Part shown: in pieces, positions 9,112-18,300 of the stretch
How positions within the stretch are numbered: position 1 is the first letter of the stretch
Layout: each line of letters begins with the position of its first letter
NCBI GenBank assembly: GCA_015492515.1
Contig: WGEZ01000061.1
Coordinates: forward strand, 1 to 35,118
Direction of reading: 5' to 3'
DNA: 35,118 nt
Source: Nitrospirota bacterium
Lineage (GTDB): Bacteria; Nitrospirota; Thermodesulfovibrionia; Thermodesulfovibrionales; JdFR-85
Translations under genes and position numbers: made by a program
The notes under the pieces: generated by a model
Databases searched by the model: none
Seen by the model: the letters and a program-made list of their open reading frames with translations, nothing else
What the model was told of the DNA's origin: nothing

Positions 9112-9175
9112 AAGCACCCCGACAGGACGGCACCAGGCAGGCGGAAGGCCTCCCTGGATTGCGGTGTCGGGGCTT
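9112..9175 (-). other. Two-tier stem-loop in the tig 5' leader
   Basis: The outer helix pairs 9112-9124 with 9165-9175: eight uninterrupted pairs CCCCGACA/TGTCGGGG plus four AAGC/GCTT pairs across a one-base bulge. The inner helix pairs 9133-9137 with 9153-9157 and 9139-9142 with 9148-9151 around one mismatch, closing a 5-nt loop. Seven to eight unpaired bases separate the helices. The structure fills most of the leader between the promoter and the start codon. It is followed by a U-rich UUUGUAUU and contains the GTG start candidate. Occlusion of initiation or attenuation are both possible. I do not recognise the structure as a known riboswitch. Confidence 0.5.
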
Positions 9176-9185
9176 GTCAGATTTC

Positions 9186-9215
9186 ATTGTAAAAATACAG
9201 CCCCTCCTTTGTCAA
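9186..9215 (-). promoter_or_regulatory. Sigma-70 promoter of the tig-clpP-clpX operon
   Basis: A perfect TTGACA (9210-9215) and TACAAT (9186-9191) are separated by 18 bp. The promoter begins 5 bp after the fusA2-like stop codon and predicts a start near 9179, just before the leader stem-loop. Confidence 0.75.
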
Positions 9216-9220
9216 ATCCT

Positions 9221-11308
9221 TCACTCGGCCTCCTTCTCGGCCTTCCTCTCCTCGATCAGCTTCTGGGCGATGTGGCCCGGCACCTCTTCGTAGTGGGAGA
9301 ACTCCATGGTATAGAGCCCCCGGCCCGAGGTGAGGCTGTGGAGCTGGTTCGCATAGGTGAGCATCTCGGCCATCGGAACGAGGGCGGTGATCTTCTGACT
9401 CCCTGCCTGTGGTTCGACGCCCTGGACCTTGCCCCGCTTCGCGTTCAGGTCACCGATGACGGCACCGAGGGCGTCGTCGGGGGTGATGACCTCGACCCTC
9501 ATGATCGGCTCGAGCAACACGGGTCTGGCCTCCGCCGCGGCCTTCTTTATGGCGAGGGACCCCGCGATCTTGAAGGCCATCTCCGAGGAATCGACAGAGT
9601 GGTAAGAGCCGTCATAAAGCGTGACCTTCACGTCCACCATCGGGTAGCCGGCAAGGACCCCTTCCTTCATCGCCTCCACTATGCCCTTCTCCACCGCGGG
9701 TATGTACTGCCTGGGTATCACACCGCCGACGATCCTGTCCACGAACTCGAAGCCGCCACCCCTGGGCAGCGGTTCTATCTCTATCCAGCAGTCTCCGTAC
9801 TGTCCCCTTCCGCCTGACTGCTTCTTGTACTTACCCTGCGCCTTCGCCCCCTTCTTGATCGTCTCGCGGTAGGGGATCTTGGGTGTCTTCATCTCCACGT
9901 CGACCCCGAACTTCCGCTTCAGCTTCTGGAGCGCGACCTCGATATGGACCTGCCCCATGCCCGATATTATCATCTCCTTCGTCTCGTTGTCCCTGTGGAA
10001 CCTCAGCGTCGGGTCCTCCTCCAGTATGCGCTGGAGCCCGGTGCTGACCTTCTCCTCGTCGCCCTTGCTCTTCGGTGCAATGGCATAGGATATGATCGGC
10101 TCGGCGAAGCGCACCTTCTCGAAGACCACCGGTGCCGCCTCGTCACAGAGGGTGTCGCCCGTGCAGGTGGCCTTCAGCTTCGCCACCACGCCGATCTCTC
10201 CGGGGCCGAGCTTCTGGGCCGGCACCTGCTTCTTCCCGAAGAGGTAGAAGACCTGACCGATCCTCTCCTTCGTCTCCCTCGAGGAGTTGTAGACGTTCGA
10301 GTCGGCCTTCAGCAGACCGGAGTAAACCCTCATCAGGGTGAGCTTCCCGGCGAAGGGGTCGGCTACGGTCTTGAAGACGTAGGCAGAGAATGGTTCATCC
10401 TCGGAGGGATTTCTGACGACCTCGGAGCCGTCTCTCGGGTCCCTGCCCTTCACAGGGCTTATCCGCGCCATCTCCGCCGGCGAGGGGAGGCACTGGACGA
10501 TCGTCTCCAGCAGAAGATCAACGCCTGCACCCTGAACAGCCGAGCCGCAGACCACCGGGATGAACCTCCTCGTAAGGGAGCCCTCCCTCACCCCCTTCAA
10601 TATCTCCTCTTCGGTGAGCTCACCCCCTTCGAGGTAGCGCTCGAGAAGCTCGTCGTCGGCCTCTGCGATCTTCTCAACGAGCTTCTTCCTGTACCGCTCG
10701 ATCTCTCCGGAGAGTTCCGGGGGCATCTCCCTCTCCCTGGACCTCCCGTCCTCGAACCCGTAGGCCTTCATCCTCACGACGTCCACCACACCCTCGAAGG
10801 ACGGACCCTCGCCGATCGGTATGTTCAGCGGTATCGCCTCGGACTCGAAGGAGCTCTCTATCTCGCTCACGGCACGGGAGAAGCTGGCGTTCTCCCTGTC
10901 CATCTTGTTGACGAACATGATCCTCGGCAGTTCGAACTCACAGGCATAGCTCCATATCCTCTCCGTCTCGGCCTTCACCCCCGAGATGGCGCTCACTATT
11001 ATCACTGCACCGTCGGAGACCCTCAACGCCCCCCTCATCTCCTCTATGAAGTTCATGTACCCGGGGGTGTCGATGATGTTCAGCCTGTGGTCGTTCCAGT
11101 CGCAGAAGGCGACCGCTGAACCAATGGTGATCTTCCTCTCGATCTCCTCGGGATCGAAGTCCGTCACTGTATTGCCTGCATCAATGCTTCCCATCCTGTC
11201 GACGGCACCGGCACTGTACAGCATGGCCTCCACCAGCGTGGTCTTGCCCGCTCCTCCATGGGCCACGACAGAAAAGTCCCTGATCCTGGAAACATCCACC
11301 TTAGCCAT
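9221..11308 (-). CDS. Elongation factor G-like translational GTPase (FusA2 type)
   Basis: 695 aa with the five-domain EF-G layout: G domain, domain II, then the domain III-V block with GVIPRQYIPAVEKGI and a C-terminal TSGRGLYTMEFSHYEEVP. The G1 motif is AHGGAGKT at 16-23 rather than the GHIDAGKT of true EF-G, DTPGYMNF begins at 80, NKMD is at 134-137, and the switch I region reads ERKITI instead of RGITI. These are marks of the FusA2 (EF-G-like) branch, whose exact role is unsettled; the canonical fusA is expected elsewhere. ATG 11308 with GGGGG at 4 nt gives the normal N-terminus; the frame stays open 26 codons further without a better site. It follows rseC with a 273-bp structured gap and precedes the tig promoter. 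Confidence 0.9.
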   Translation of the reverse strand: MAKVDVSRIRDFSVVAHGGAGKTTLVEAMLYSAGAVDRMGSIDAGNTVTDFDPEEIERKITIGSAVAFCDWNDHRLNIIDTPGYMNFIEEMRGALRVSDGAVIIVSAISGVKAETERIWSYACEFELPRIMFVNKMDRENASFSRAVSEIESSFESEAIPLNIPIGEGPSFEGVVDVVRMKAYGFEDGRSREREMPPELSGEIERYRKKLVEKIAEADDELLERYLEGGELTEEEILKGVREGSLTRRFIPVVCGSAVQGAGVDLLLETIVQCLPSPAEMARISPVKGRDPRDGSEVVRNPSEDEPFSAYVFKTVADPFAGKLTLMRVYSGLLKADSNVYNSSRETKERIGQVFYLFGKKQVPAQKLGPGEIGVVAKLKATCTGDTLCDEAAPVVFEKVRFAEPIISYAIAPKSKGDEEKVSTGLQRILEEDPTLRFHRDNETKEMIISGMGQVHIEVALQKLKRKFGVDVEMKTPKIPYRETIKKGAKAQGKYKKQSGGRGQYGDCWIEIEPLPRGGGFEFVDRIVGGVIPRQYIPAVEKGIVEAMKEGVLAGYPMVDVKVTLYDGSYHSVDSSEMAFKIAGSLAIKKAAAEARPVLLEPIMRVEVITPDDALGAVIGDLNAKRGKVQGVEPQAGSQKITALVPMAEMLTYANQLHSLTSGRGLYTMEFSHYEEVPGHIAQKLIEERKAEKEAE

Positions 11309-11581
11309 ACAACCCCCTGTTTGATTGATTATGCGCCCGGATCCAGCGACGGCTGACGCCATGGGCCGGCACGCCGGCCCAGGCATTCTCGCCCTGCCAT
11401 TCCGTCGGGGCTCGTGAATCCTGCTGTTTCAAAGAGGCAAGGTCCATAAACCCTTCAGACCCGGCCGTGCTGCCCGATGCCCCTTGCCGGCCCCTGAAGG
11501 CCCGTGGTTCGCGAAAATATACGGCTGTTGTGATTCGGTGATCTCTCTGCCAGATCGTCAGCGGAACGTCCGAACCCGGGC
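11309..11581 (-). other. 273-bp gene-free region upstream of fusA2-like gene, with two inverted repeats
   Basis: I see no convincing gene or tRNA here. It holds a perfect palindrome at 11362-11381 (9-bp GC stem around 2 bases). It also holds a larger imperfect stem in which CCTTCAG (11452-11458) pairs with CTGAAGG (11494-11500), with an inner GGCCG/CGGCC (11463-11467 and 11488-11492). Both would be in the 5' leader of the fusA2-like mRNA. No clear promoter was found, so the promoter may lie inside the region in a non-consensus form. Confidence 0.4.
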
Positions 11582-12013
11582 TCAGTCCTGACCGAGTATC
11601 TCCTCGACAACGGGTTTGTACTCCGTCTTCTTCTCCATCCATCTGCTCAGGAACCTGACACCCGCAAAGGCGACGGCGAAGAGTCCGAAACCCCCGATGG
11701 CGCTGAGCAGCTCGGGATCAATACCGGTTATGAACGCCCCGAGGACCTCCTTGCCCAGGATTGCACCGATTACGAGAGCCACCGTGGGGATGCCGTAGAC
11801 GATGAGAGAGCCCTTGAGGTACGTGTAAGGTCTGAACTGGACCCTCACGCGCTGTCCCTCTTTCGCCCTGGCGGTATTGACGGCCTCTATGATCGCACCG
11901 TCGTCGGTGACGTGGCATTTCCCCGCGGTGCACTTGTCACAGATACTCTTCCGTTCCACGAGCACCCTGGCGATGACGCCGTCGATGCTCTTCACGACCC
12001 CGATCTCTTCCAT
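11582..12013 (-). CDS. SoxR-reducing system / RseC-MucC family membrane protein
   Basis: 143 aa. An N-terminal cytoplasmic domain with a Cys cluster (C25, C28, C33 in SICDKCTAGKCH) is followed by two membrane helices (about 69-91 and 102-124) and a charged tail. This layout fits the RseC/MucC family, whose members act with Rnf/Rsx complexes in reducing SoxR or modulate sigma-E signalling. In anaerobes they often accompany Rnf or ferredoxin-linked redox genes; no rnf gene is in this window. ATG 12013 has no ribosome-binding site, but a good promoter ends only 8 bp upstream, which suggests a leaderless mRNA. The family call is good; the role here is inferred. Confidence 0.8.
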   Translation of the reverse strand: MEEIGVVKSIDGVIARVLVERKSICDKCTAGKCHVTDDGAIIEAVNTARAKEGQRVRVQFRPYTYLKGSLIVYGIPTVALVIGAILGKEVLGAFITGIDPELLSAIGGFGLFAVAFAGVRFLSRWMEKKTEYKPVVEEILGQD

Positions 12014-12021
12014 CTATAGAG

Positions 12022-12051
12022 ATTTTAACATAAAGGGCATACCACTGCCAA
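12022..12051 (-). promoter_or_regulatory. Sigma-70 promoter abutting the rseC start (leaderless)
   Basis: TTGGCA (12046-12051) and TAAAAT (12022-12027) are separated by 18 bp. Only 8 bases lie between the -10 element and the rseC ATG, so transcription should begin at or 1-2 nt before the start codon. The absence of a Shine-Dalgarno agrees with this. Confidence 0.6.
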
Positions 12052-12066
12052 TGAAGCAGGGAGGGC

Positions 12067-13020
12067 TCATTCCTCGATCACGCATTCCTCCGCCCCCTTG
12101 TCCGGGCGGACACGGACGAAGACGGGCGCCCTCAGCTTTCCTCCATCCGTCCAGCGCATGGCCGAGACCCTCACCACCAGCTCCGGACGGACCCAATGCA
12201 CATCCCCCCTTATCCTCGGAACCGCTCCGAAGGGTGAGACAGGGGTCTCGAGCCTTCCGAGGACCCTCCCGATCTCCTCAAAGTCGTCCCTGCTGAAGCC
12301 GGAGCCGACCTGCCCTATATGGCGGAGTCCGCCTTCCTGATAGAGCCCGAGGACCAGTGAGGCGAAGGGCCTCCTCCCCGAGGCGATCCAGCCGCAGACG
12401 GCGGCATCCACGTCAAGCCCCCGCTTTATCTTGAGCCAGTGACCGGACCGCTGTCCGGGAAGGTAGGGACTCGACACCTCCTTCGCCATCACCCCCTCGA
12501 AGCCCCTCCTGACGGCCTCCTTGAAGAGCCTCCTTCCGGCGCCGTATCCCTCGGAGTAGAGGATGGCCCCTTCCTCCGCAACGATCTCCCGCAGGACCTC
12601 CCTCCTGCGCTTCAACGGTTCCGCAAGGACCTCTCTGCCGTTGAGATAGAGGATGTCGAAGACAACGTAGGTTGCGGGGTTGGCGATGGAGAGGATCCTT
12701 ATCCTGTCGGGGTCATCCGTCTGCTCACGCATCTGGAGCCTTCGGAAGTCGGTCCTGGCCTCCCTGAAGACGACGATCTCTCCATCGAGGATCGCCTCCC
12801 TGACGGAGGCCGAGAGGGGCAGCCTCCCGAGCTCGGGATACCGGTGGGTGATATCGGTGAGCCTCCTGTTCTGGAGCCTCACCTCCCCGGCCTGGACGAA
12901 GGCGATGCATCTCGTGCCGTCCCACTTCAGCTCGAATACATGCCTCTCCGAGTCAAAGGGCCCCTCGGCCCTCCTGGCGAGCATCGGCCTCAGGGGCCAG
13001 TATCTCTCAATCAACGGCAA
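12067..13020 (-). CDS. ligD: LigD-type ATP-dependent DNA ligase (stand-alone ligase domain)
   Basis: 317 aa, comprising only the ligase core and OB-fold domain. Motif I is ELKWDG with the adenylated Lys at 32, a DGE motif follows near 79-81, then YVVFDILYLNG, FEGVMAKE and the motif V element WLKIKRG. The C-terminal OB domain has GQVGSGFSRDD and a VRVSAMRWTDGGKLRAPVF segment. This is the nonhomologous end-joining ligase, which seals breaks held by Ku. The polymerase and 3'-phosphoesterase domains of large LigD proteins are absent. The start is TTG 13020, the only start codon before the frame enters the upstream gene, and it overlaps that gene by 14 bp. ku is two genes upstream, supporting an NHEJ role. 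Confidence 0.9.
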   Translation of the reverse strand: MPLIERYWPLRPMLARRAEGPFDSERHVFELKWDGTRCIAFVQAGEVRLQNRRLTDITHRYPELGRLPLSASVREAILDGEIVVFREARTDFRRLQMREQTDDPDRIRILSIANPATYVVFDILYLNGREVLAEPLKRRREVLREIVAEEGAILYSEGYGAGRRLFKEAVRRGFEGVMAKEVSSPYLPGQRSGHWLKIKRGLDVDAAVCGWIASGRRPFASLVLGLYQEGGLRHIGQVGSGFSRDDFEEIGRVLGRLETPVSPFGAVPRIRGDVHWVRPELVVRVSAMRWTDGGKLRAPVFVRVRPDKGAEECVIEE

Positions 13021-13237
13021 TGAAGGTCTCTGTCCGGGTGATGCCCTTTATCTTCCTTATCTTCTTCAGGATCCTGGAGAAGATATCGTTCAGATCCTCG
13101 GCCTCCAGGACCGCGACTATATCGAACTGCCCCGTGACGACGTCTGCATTCACCACTCCGTTGATACCCCTCAGGGTATCGCGGATGTCCCTGTCCTTCC
13201 CGGGCAGGACGTTTGCGAGCATATAGACCCTTGCCAT
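13007..13237 (-). CDS. Lrp/AsnC-type ligand-binding (RAM) domain protein
   Basis: 76 aa, a stand-alone RAM domain without the helix-turn-helix of full Lrp regulators. ARVYMLANVLPGKDRDIRDT, VVNADVVTGQFDIVAVLEA and a C-terminal KIRKIKGITRTETFIAV match the beta-alpha-beta-beta-alpha-beta pattern. Such proteins form oligomers that bind amino acids or other small effectors; the ligand is not predictable. ATG 13237 has an almost perfect AAGGAGGT 5 nt upstream. It sits between ku and the ligase gene and overlaps the latter by 14 bp. Whether it has any role in repair or only shares the transcript is unknown. Confidence 0.85.
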   Translation of the reverse strand: MARVYMLANVLPGKDRDIRDTLRGINGVVNADVVTGQFDIVAVLEAEDLNDIFSRILKKIRKIKGITRTETFIAVD

Positions 13238-13267
13238 GGGGACCTCCTTCCATCGAAGATCGGGCGC

Positions 13268-14053
13268 TCACCTGGCGGCCCTCTTTTTCGTCTTCCCTTC
13301 CTCAAGGCTCTTCTTCAGTGCATCCATGAGGCTTATGACCTTGCGCACCTCCTTCTCAGGGGTGACCTTCACCTCTCCGCCCTTGACCTTCGTCGTGATC
13401 AGGTCCATGAGGGCCTGCCTCGACTCATCGCGGTACGCGCTGATGTCAAAGGCACCGGTGAATCGTCTCATCAGGCTCTTCGCAAGCTCGTACTCCTTCC
13501 TGTCCAGCCTCACCTCCTCGGGCACCCTGATGAAGTCGGGCTCTATGATCTCGTCCATGAAATGGAGCGTCTGAAGGACGAGGACGTCTCTGAAGACCCT
13601 CAGCACGCCGATATGTTCCCTCTCCCTCAGGGCCGTCCTTACGAGCGCCACCTTTCCGGTCCCCCTCAGCAGCTCCCGGAGCAGGAGGTAGGCCCTCTCC
13701 CCGCCCTCGGCAGGCTCGATGTAGAAGGCACTGTCGTACAGTATGGGTTCGATTCCGGAGGCGTCGATGAACCTCAGGATCTCCATCGTCTTCCTCCCGC
13801 CACGATGGACGGACTGGAGCTCCTCGTCCGTCAGCAGCACGTACCTTCCCTTGTCGTATTCGTAGCCGTGAATGACATCCTCCCAGTCCACCTCGGCGTC
13901 GCACTCCGGACAGTACCGTTCGTACTTCAGCGGGGTGGAGCACCTCCTGTGGAGGAGATGAAGCGGCACGCCGGCCTTCCTGACCGCTGAGTAGAGTTTC
14001 ACCGGTATGGACACAAGGGCGAAGGTGATGCTCCCCTTCCAGATCGCCTTCAT
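13268..14053 (-). CDS. ku: Ku protein, NHEJ DNA end-binding
   Basis: 261 aa. Bacterial Ku is a homodimeric ring that threads onto broken DNA ends and recruits LigD. The N-terminus MKAIWKGSITFALVSIPVKLY is the hallmark, followed by LHLLHRRCSTPLKYERYCPECD, YEYDKGRYVLLTDEEL, and LVRTALREREHIGVLR. The tail ends in a lysine-rich segment (EEGKTKKRAAR), as in Ku proteins that use a basic C-terminus for DNA contact. ATG 14053 overlaps the mtaD stop as ATGA, indicating translational coupling, and AGAGG lies 8 nt upstream; the frame is open 7 codons further but without support. It is followed by the RAM-domain gene and ligase. Confidence 0.95.
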   Translation of the reverse strand: MKAIWKGSITFALVSIPVKLYSAVRKAGVPLHLLHRRCSTPLKYERYCPECDAEVDWEDVIHGYEYDKGRYVLLTDEELQSVHRGGRKTMEILRFIDASGIEPILYDSAFYIEPAEGGERAYLLLRELLRGTGKVALVRTALREREHIGVLRVFRDVLVLQTLHFMDEIIEPDFIRVPEEVRLDRKEYELAKSLMRRFTGAFDISAYRDESRQALMDLITTKVKGGEVKVTPEKEVRKVISLMDALKKSLEEGKTKKRAAR

Positions 14054-15369
14054 GATGCGATCCTCTCCTTCCACTCCCCGGCCTTCCGGATGATCTCGTC
14101 CTCCTCGAGGGTGGTGAGCCGACCGTCGTTTATCACCACCCTGCCGTTGACCATCACGGTCTCCACATCCGACGCCTTTGCCGAGTACACCATGTGGGAG
14201 TAGATGTCGTAGATCGGGGTGAGGTGAGGGCTGTGGAGGTCGACCACCACGACGTCAGCGAGCCTCCCCGGCTGGAGGCTGCCCACCCGCTCTCCGAGGC
14301 CGAGGGCCTCTGCACCCCATCTTGTGGCCATCAGCATCGCTGTCCGGGCGGTCAGGGCGGTGGGGTCTTCCGAGACCGCCTTGTGGAGCTTTGCAGCGGT
14401 GGCCATCTCGCTCATCACGTCAAGGTCGTTGTTGCTCGCTGCACCGTCCGTTCCGAAGGTGACCCTCACGCCGGCCCTCAGCATCTCCGTCACAGGTGCA
14501 ATGCCTGACGCGAGCTTGAGGTTGCTCTCAGGACAGTGGGAGACGCTCACACCCCTCTCGGCAAGGATCTCCATCTCCCGGCCGGTCAGCCATACGCAGT
14601 GGGCGGCGAGGACACGGCTGTCAAGCAGCCCCTCGGAGTGGAGGAGCTCCACAGGGCTCTTCCCGTACCGTCTCTTTATCTCCTCCACCTCCCAGCGGGT
14701 CTCGTGCAGATGGGTATGAACAGCGACGCCGTGGCGGTCGGCTATCTCGAGCGCCCTCCCGTATGTCTCAGGGCTGCAGGTGTAGGTGGCATGGGGGGCT
14801 ATCGAGGGGGTCACCAGCTCGTCGCCGGCCCACCTTCCGATGAACTCATCGGCATTGGCGAGATAACCCTCGGTGGTCTCCGCCGCGGCGGTGGGGAAAT
14901 CGAGGATCCCCACGCCGAGGACCGCCCTCATCCCGATCCGCTTTACAGCCTCTGCAGAGGCGTCCTCGAAGAAGTACATGTCGTTGTACAGGGTGACGCC
15001 CGCCTTCAACATCTCCAGACAGGCGAGCTCCGTCGCATCGGCAACGAATCCGGGACTCAGCCATCTCGTCTCCGCGGGCCAGATATGCTCCTCGAGCCAG
15101 ACCTTCAGCGGCAGGTCGTCGGCCATGCCCCTGAAGAAGACCATCGCTGCATGGGTGTGGGTGTTGACGAAGCCGGGCATCACCGCCTTCGCCTTCCCCC
15201 CGAGAGTCCTCTCAGCGGAGTACCTCTTCTCTATATCGGCGGAGGGTCCGACATGGACGATACGCTCACCCCTCACGGCCACTGCACCGTCCCGGATGGG
15301 GTCCAGCGAGTCCGCCATCGTCAGCACGTAATCGCCCTTCAGTATGTAGTCGACCTTCTCTGCTGTCAT
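14050..15369 (-). CDS. mtaD: 5-methylthioadenosine / S-adenosylhomocysteine deaminase
   Basis: 439 aa amidohydrolase of the MtaD/SsnA/TrzN group. It has the metal-binding NTHTH (His 71 and 73), the HTHLHET motif, HCVWL and GTDGAASNN, which holds the catalytic Asp. MtaD deaminates S-adenosylhomocysteine and methylthioadenosine to the inosine forms, part of a SAM-recycling route common in anaerobes and thermophiles. ATG 15369 with GGAGG at 4 nt is preferred over an in-frame ATG at 15387, which has no ribosome-binding site. It follows carB by 25 bp and is coupled to ku by an ATGA overlap. Amidohydrolase is certain; the SAH/MTA substrate is the likeliest reading, with other adenosine-like or guanine substrates possible. 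Confidence 0.87.
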   Translation of the reverse strand: MTAEKVDYILKGDYVLTMADSLDPIRDGAVAVRGERIVHVGPSADIEKRYSAERTLGGKAKAVMPGFVNTHTHAAMVFFRGMADDLPLKVWLEEHIWPAETRWLSPGFVADATELACLEMLKAGVTLYNDMYFFEDASAEAVKRIGMRAVLGVGILDFPTAAAETTEGYLANADEFIGRWAGDELVTPSIAPHATYTCSPETYGRALEIADRHGVAVHTHLHETRWEVEEIKRRYGKSPVELLHSEGLLDSRVLAAHCVWLTGREMEILAERGVSVSHCPESNLKLASGIAPVTEMLRAGVRVTFGTDGAASNNDLDVMSEMATAAKLHKAVSEDPTALTARTAMLMATRWGAEALGLGERVGSLQPGRLADVVVVDLHSPHLTPIYDIYSHMVYSAKASDVETVMVNGRVVINDGRLTTLEEDEIIRKAGEWKERIAS

Positions 15370-15394
15370 TCCACCTCCCCCTGACATACGATCG

Positions 15395-18300
15395 TCATCC
15401 GGCCCCCTTCCCGTGGTACTCCTGGATCGAGAGGATGGTAAGCTCCTTCTCCTTCAACCCCTTGAGGGCCCTGGCAACGGCCCTGGCACCGGAGATCGTC
15501 GTCGTGTAAGGGACCCTGTACTTCAGAGCGCTCTCCCTGATGTAGAAAGAGTCCTTCTGGGCGCGTGCGCTCTCCACAGTGTTTATTATAAAACTAATCT
15601 CCTTGTTTTTGATCAGGTCCACGATGTTCGGTCTGCCCTCGTTCAGTTTGTACACGAAATCCGCGGGGATGCCCTCTTCCCTGAGGAACGCCGAGGTCCC
15701 CCTCGTTGCCACGATCTTGAGGCCCTGCTCCAGAAAGGTCCTGGCGATATCGAGGATGCCGGGCTTGTCCTCGTCCCTGACGCTTATGAACACCTTGCCC
15801 CTCAGCGGTATCTGGTTCTTCGCCGAGGCCTCCGCCTTTGCGTAGGAGAGCCCGAAGTCCCAGTCGATCCCCATCACCTCGCCCGTGGACTTCATCTCGG
15901 GGCCGAGGATCGTATCCACACCGAAGAACCTGTCGAAGGGGAAGACGGCCTCCTTCACGGCCACATGCCGGGGGGCCGGATCGGCTACGATGCCGAGCTC
16001 GGAGAGCCTCCTGCCGGCCATCACCTTTGCGGCCACCTTGGCAAGGGGGATGCCGGTCGCCTTGCTCACGTAGGGAACGGTCCTCGAGGCCCTCGGGTTC
16101 ACCTCGAGTATCAGGATATCCTCACCCTTCACCGCGAACTGTACGTTCATCAGCCCCACCACGCCGAGCTCCCTGGCGAGGGCCCTCGTCTGCCGCTTTA
16201 TCTCCTCCACGACCCTCTCAGGGAGTGAGAAGGGCGGCAGGGAACAGGCCGAATCCCCGGAGTGTATACCGGCCTCCTCGATATGCTCCATCACGCCGCC
16301 TATGACCACGGCCTCTCCGTCGGAGACCGCATCCACGTCCACCTCGGTGGCATCCATTATGTACTTGTCGATGAGCACGGGGTGCTCCGGGGACGCCTTC
16401 ACGGCCCTCTCCATGTATCCCCTCAGGCTGCCCTCGTCATAGACGATCTCCATCGCCCTGCCCCCGAGCACATAGGATGGCCTCACCATCACCGGATACC
16501 CGATATCTCCGGCCACCCTCACCGCCTCTTCCGGGCTCATGGCGGTTCCGCTCTCGGGCTGCCTCAGACCGAGCTTCTGGAGGAGGGCCCTGAACCTCTT
16601 TCTGTCCTCCGCCCTGTCGATCGCATCGGGCGGGGTGCCGAGTATCCTCACCCCTTCCCTCTCGAGGGGGACGGCCAGCTTCAGGGGGGTCTGCCCGCCG
16701 AACTGTACCACCACCCCATCGGGCCTCTCCACCTCGATTATGTTCAGGACATCCTCAAGGGTGAGGGGCTCGAAGTAAAGCCTGTCCGATGTGTCATAGT
16801 CGGTGCTGACCGTCTCGGGGTTGCAGTTCACCATGATCGTCTCGTAACCGAGCTCCTTGAAGGCGAAGACTGCGTGCACACAGCAGTAGTCGAACTCTAT
16901 CCCCTGCCCGATGCGGTTGGGACCGCTGCCGAGGATCACCACCTTCCGCCTGTCCGAGGGGTTCGCCTCGCATTCAGGCGACTCCGGGCCTTCGATCCTG
17001 TACCGGGGCCTCTCGTACGTGGAGTACAGGTAGGGCGTGTAGGCCTCGAACTCGGCGGCACAGGTGTCGACCATCTTGTAGGCGGCGCGCATGCCGAGGT
17101 CTCTTCTCAGCCTCCTGACGTCGGCCTCCTCCCCACCTGCGAGCAGGGCTATCCTCCTGTCCGAGAACCCCCATGACTTGGCCCTGAAGAGGAGCTCCGG
17201 CGAGAGGGAGGAGTTCCGGATCTCCGCCTCCATCTCCACGATCTCCCTGATGTTGTGGAGGAACCAGGGATCGATGCCCGTAAGGTCGTGGATCTCGCTG
17301 ATCCCGAGGCCCTCCCTGAAGCCCTGGGCGATGTACCAGAGCCTCTCCGCGTTCGGCCTCTTCAGCCCTTCCGTTATCCCTTCGGGTCCGGCGGCCCTCT
17401 CCTCGAGGCCGTAGCTGTCCACCTCGAGGCTCCTTATGGCCTTCTGGAGGGACTCCTTGAAGGTCCTGCCTATGGACATCACCTCACCGACGGACTTCAT
17501 CTGTGTCGTGAGGGTGGGGTCTGCCTCGGGGAACTTCTCGAAGGCGAACCGCGGCACCTTGGTCACCACATAGTCGATCGTAGGCTCGAAGCTCGCCGGT
17601 GTCTCGCGGGTTATGTCGTTGGGTATCTCATCGAGGGTGAGACCCACGGCGAGCTTCGCCGCTATCTTGGCTATGGGGAATCCCGTGGCCTTCGATGCGA
17701 GGGCGGAGGACCTCGAGACCCTGGGGTTCATCTCTATCACGACCATCCTGCCGTCCTCCGGATTGACGGCGAACTGGATGTTGCTGCCTCCCGTATCGAC
17801 CCCGATCTCCCTAATGACCGCGACCGCCGCATCCCTCATCCTCTGGTACTCCCTGTCGGTGAGGGTCTGCGCCGGTGCAACGGTGATGGAATCACCGGTA
17901 TGGATACCCATGGGGTCGAGGTTCTCGATCGAGCATATGATCACCACGTTGTCCTTTCCGTCCCTCATCACCTCGAGCTCGTACTCCTTCCACCCGAGCA
18001 CCGACTCTTCCACAAGGACCTGTCCCACGGGGCTCAGCTCGAGGGCCTTCTCCAGGAGCACCCTGAACTCCTCCATGTTGTATGCCACGGCCCCGCCCGT
18101 CCCGCCGAGGGTGAAGGCGGGCCTCAGGATGGCCGGGAAGCCCACATGCCCCATGGCCTCGACACCCTCCTGCAGACTGTGGACAGCGGCGGAACGGGGC
18201 ACCTCCAGGCCGATCCCGAGCATCGCCTCCTTGAAGAGGTCACGATCCTCGGCCTTCCGGATGGCCTCTATCTTCGCCCCGATCAGCTCGACACCGTACC

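Noticed and set aside
11301-11642. 113-codon minus-strand frame spanning the rseC end and the gap before the FusA2-like gene
   Set aside because: It overlaps rseC in another frame, has no ribosome-binding site and no recognisable protein features.
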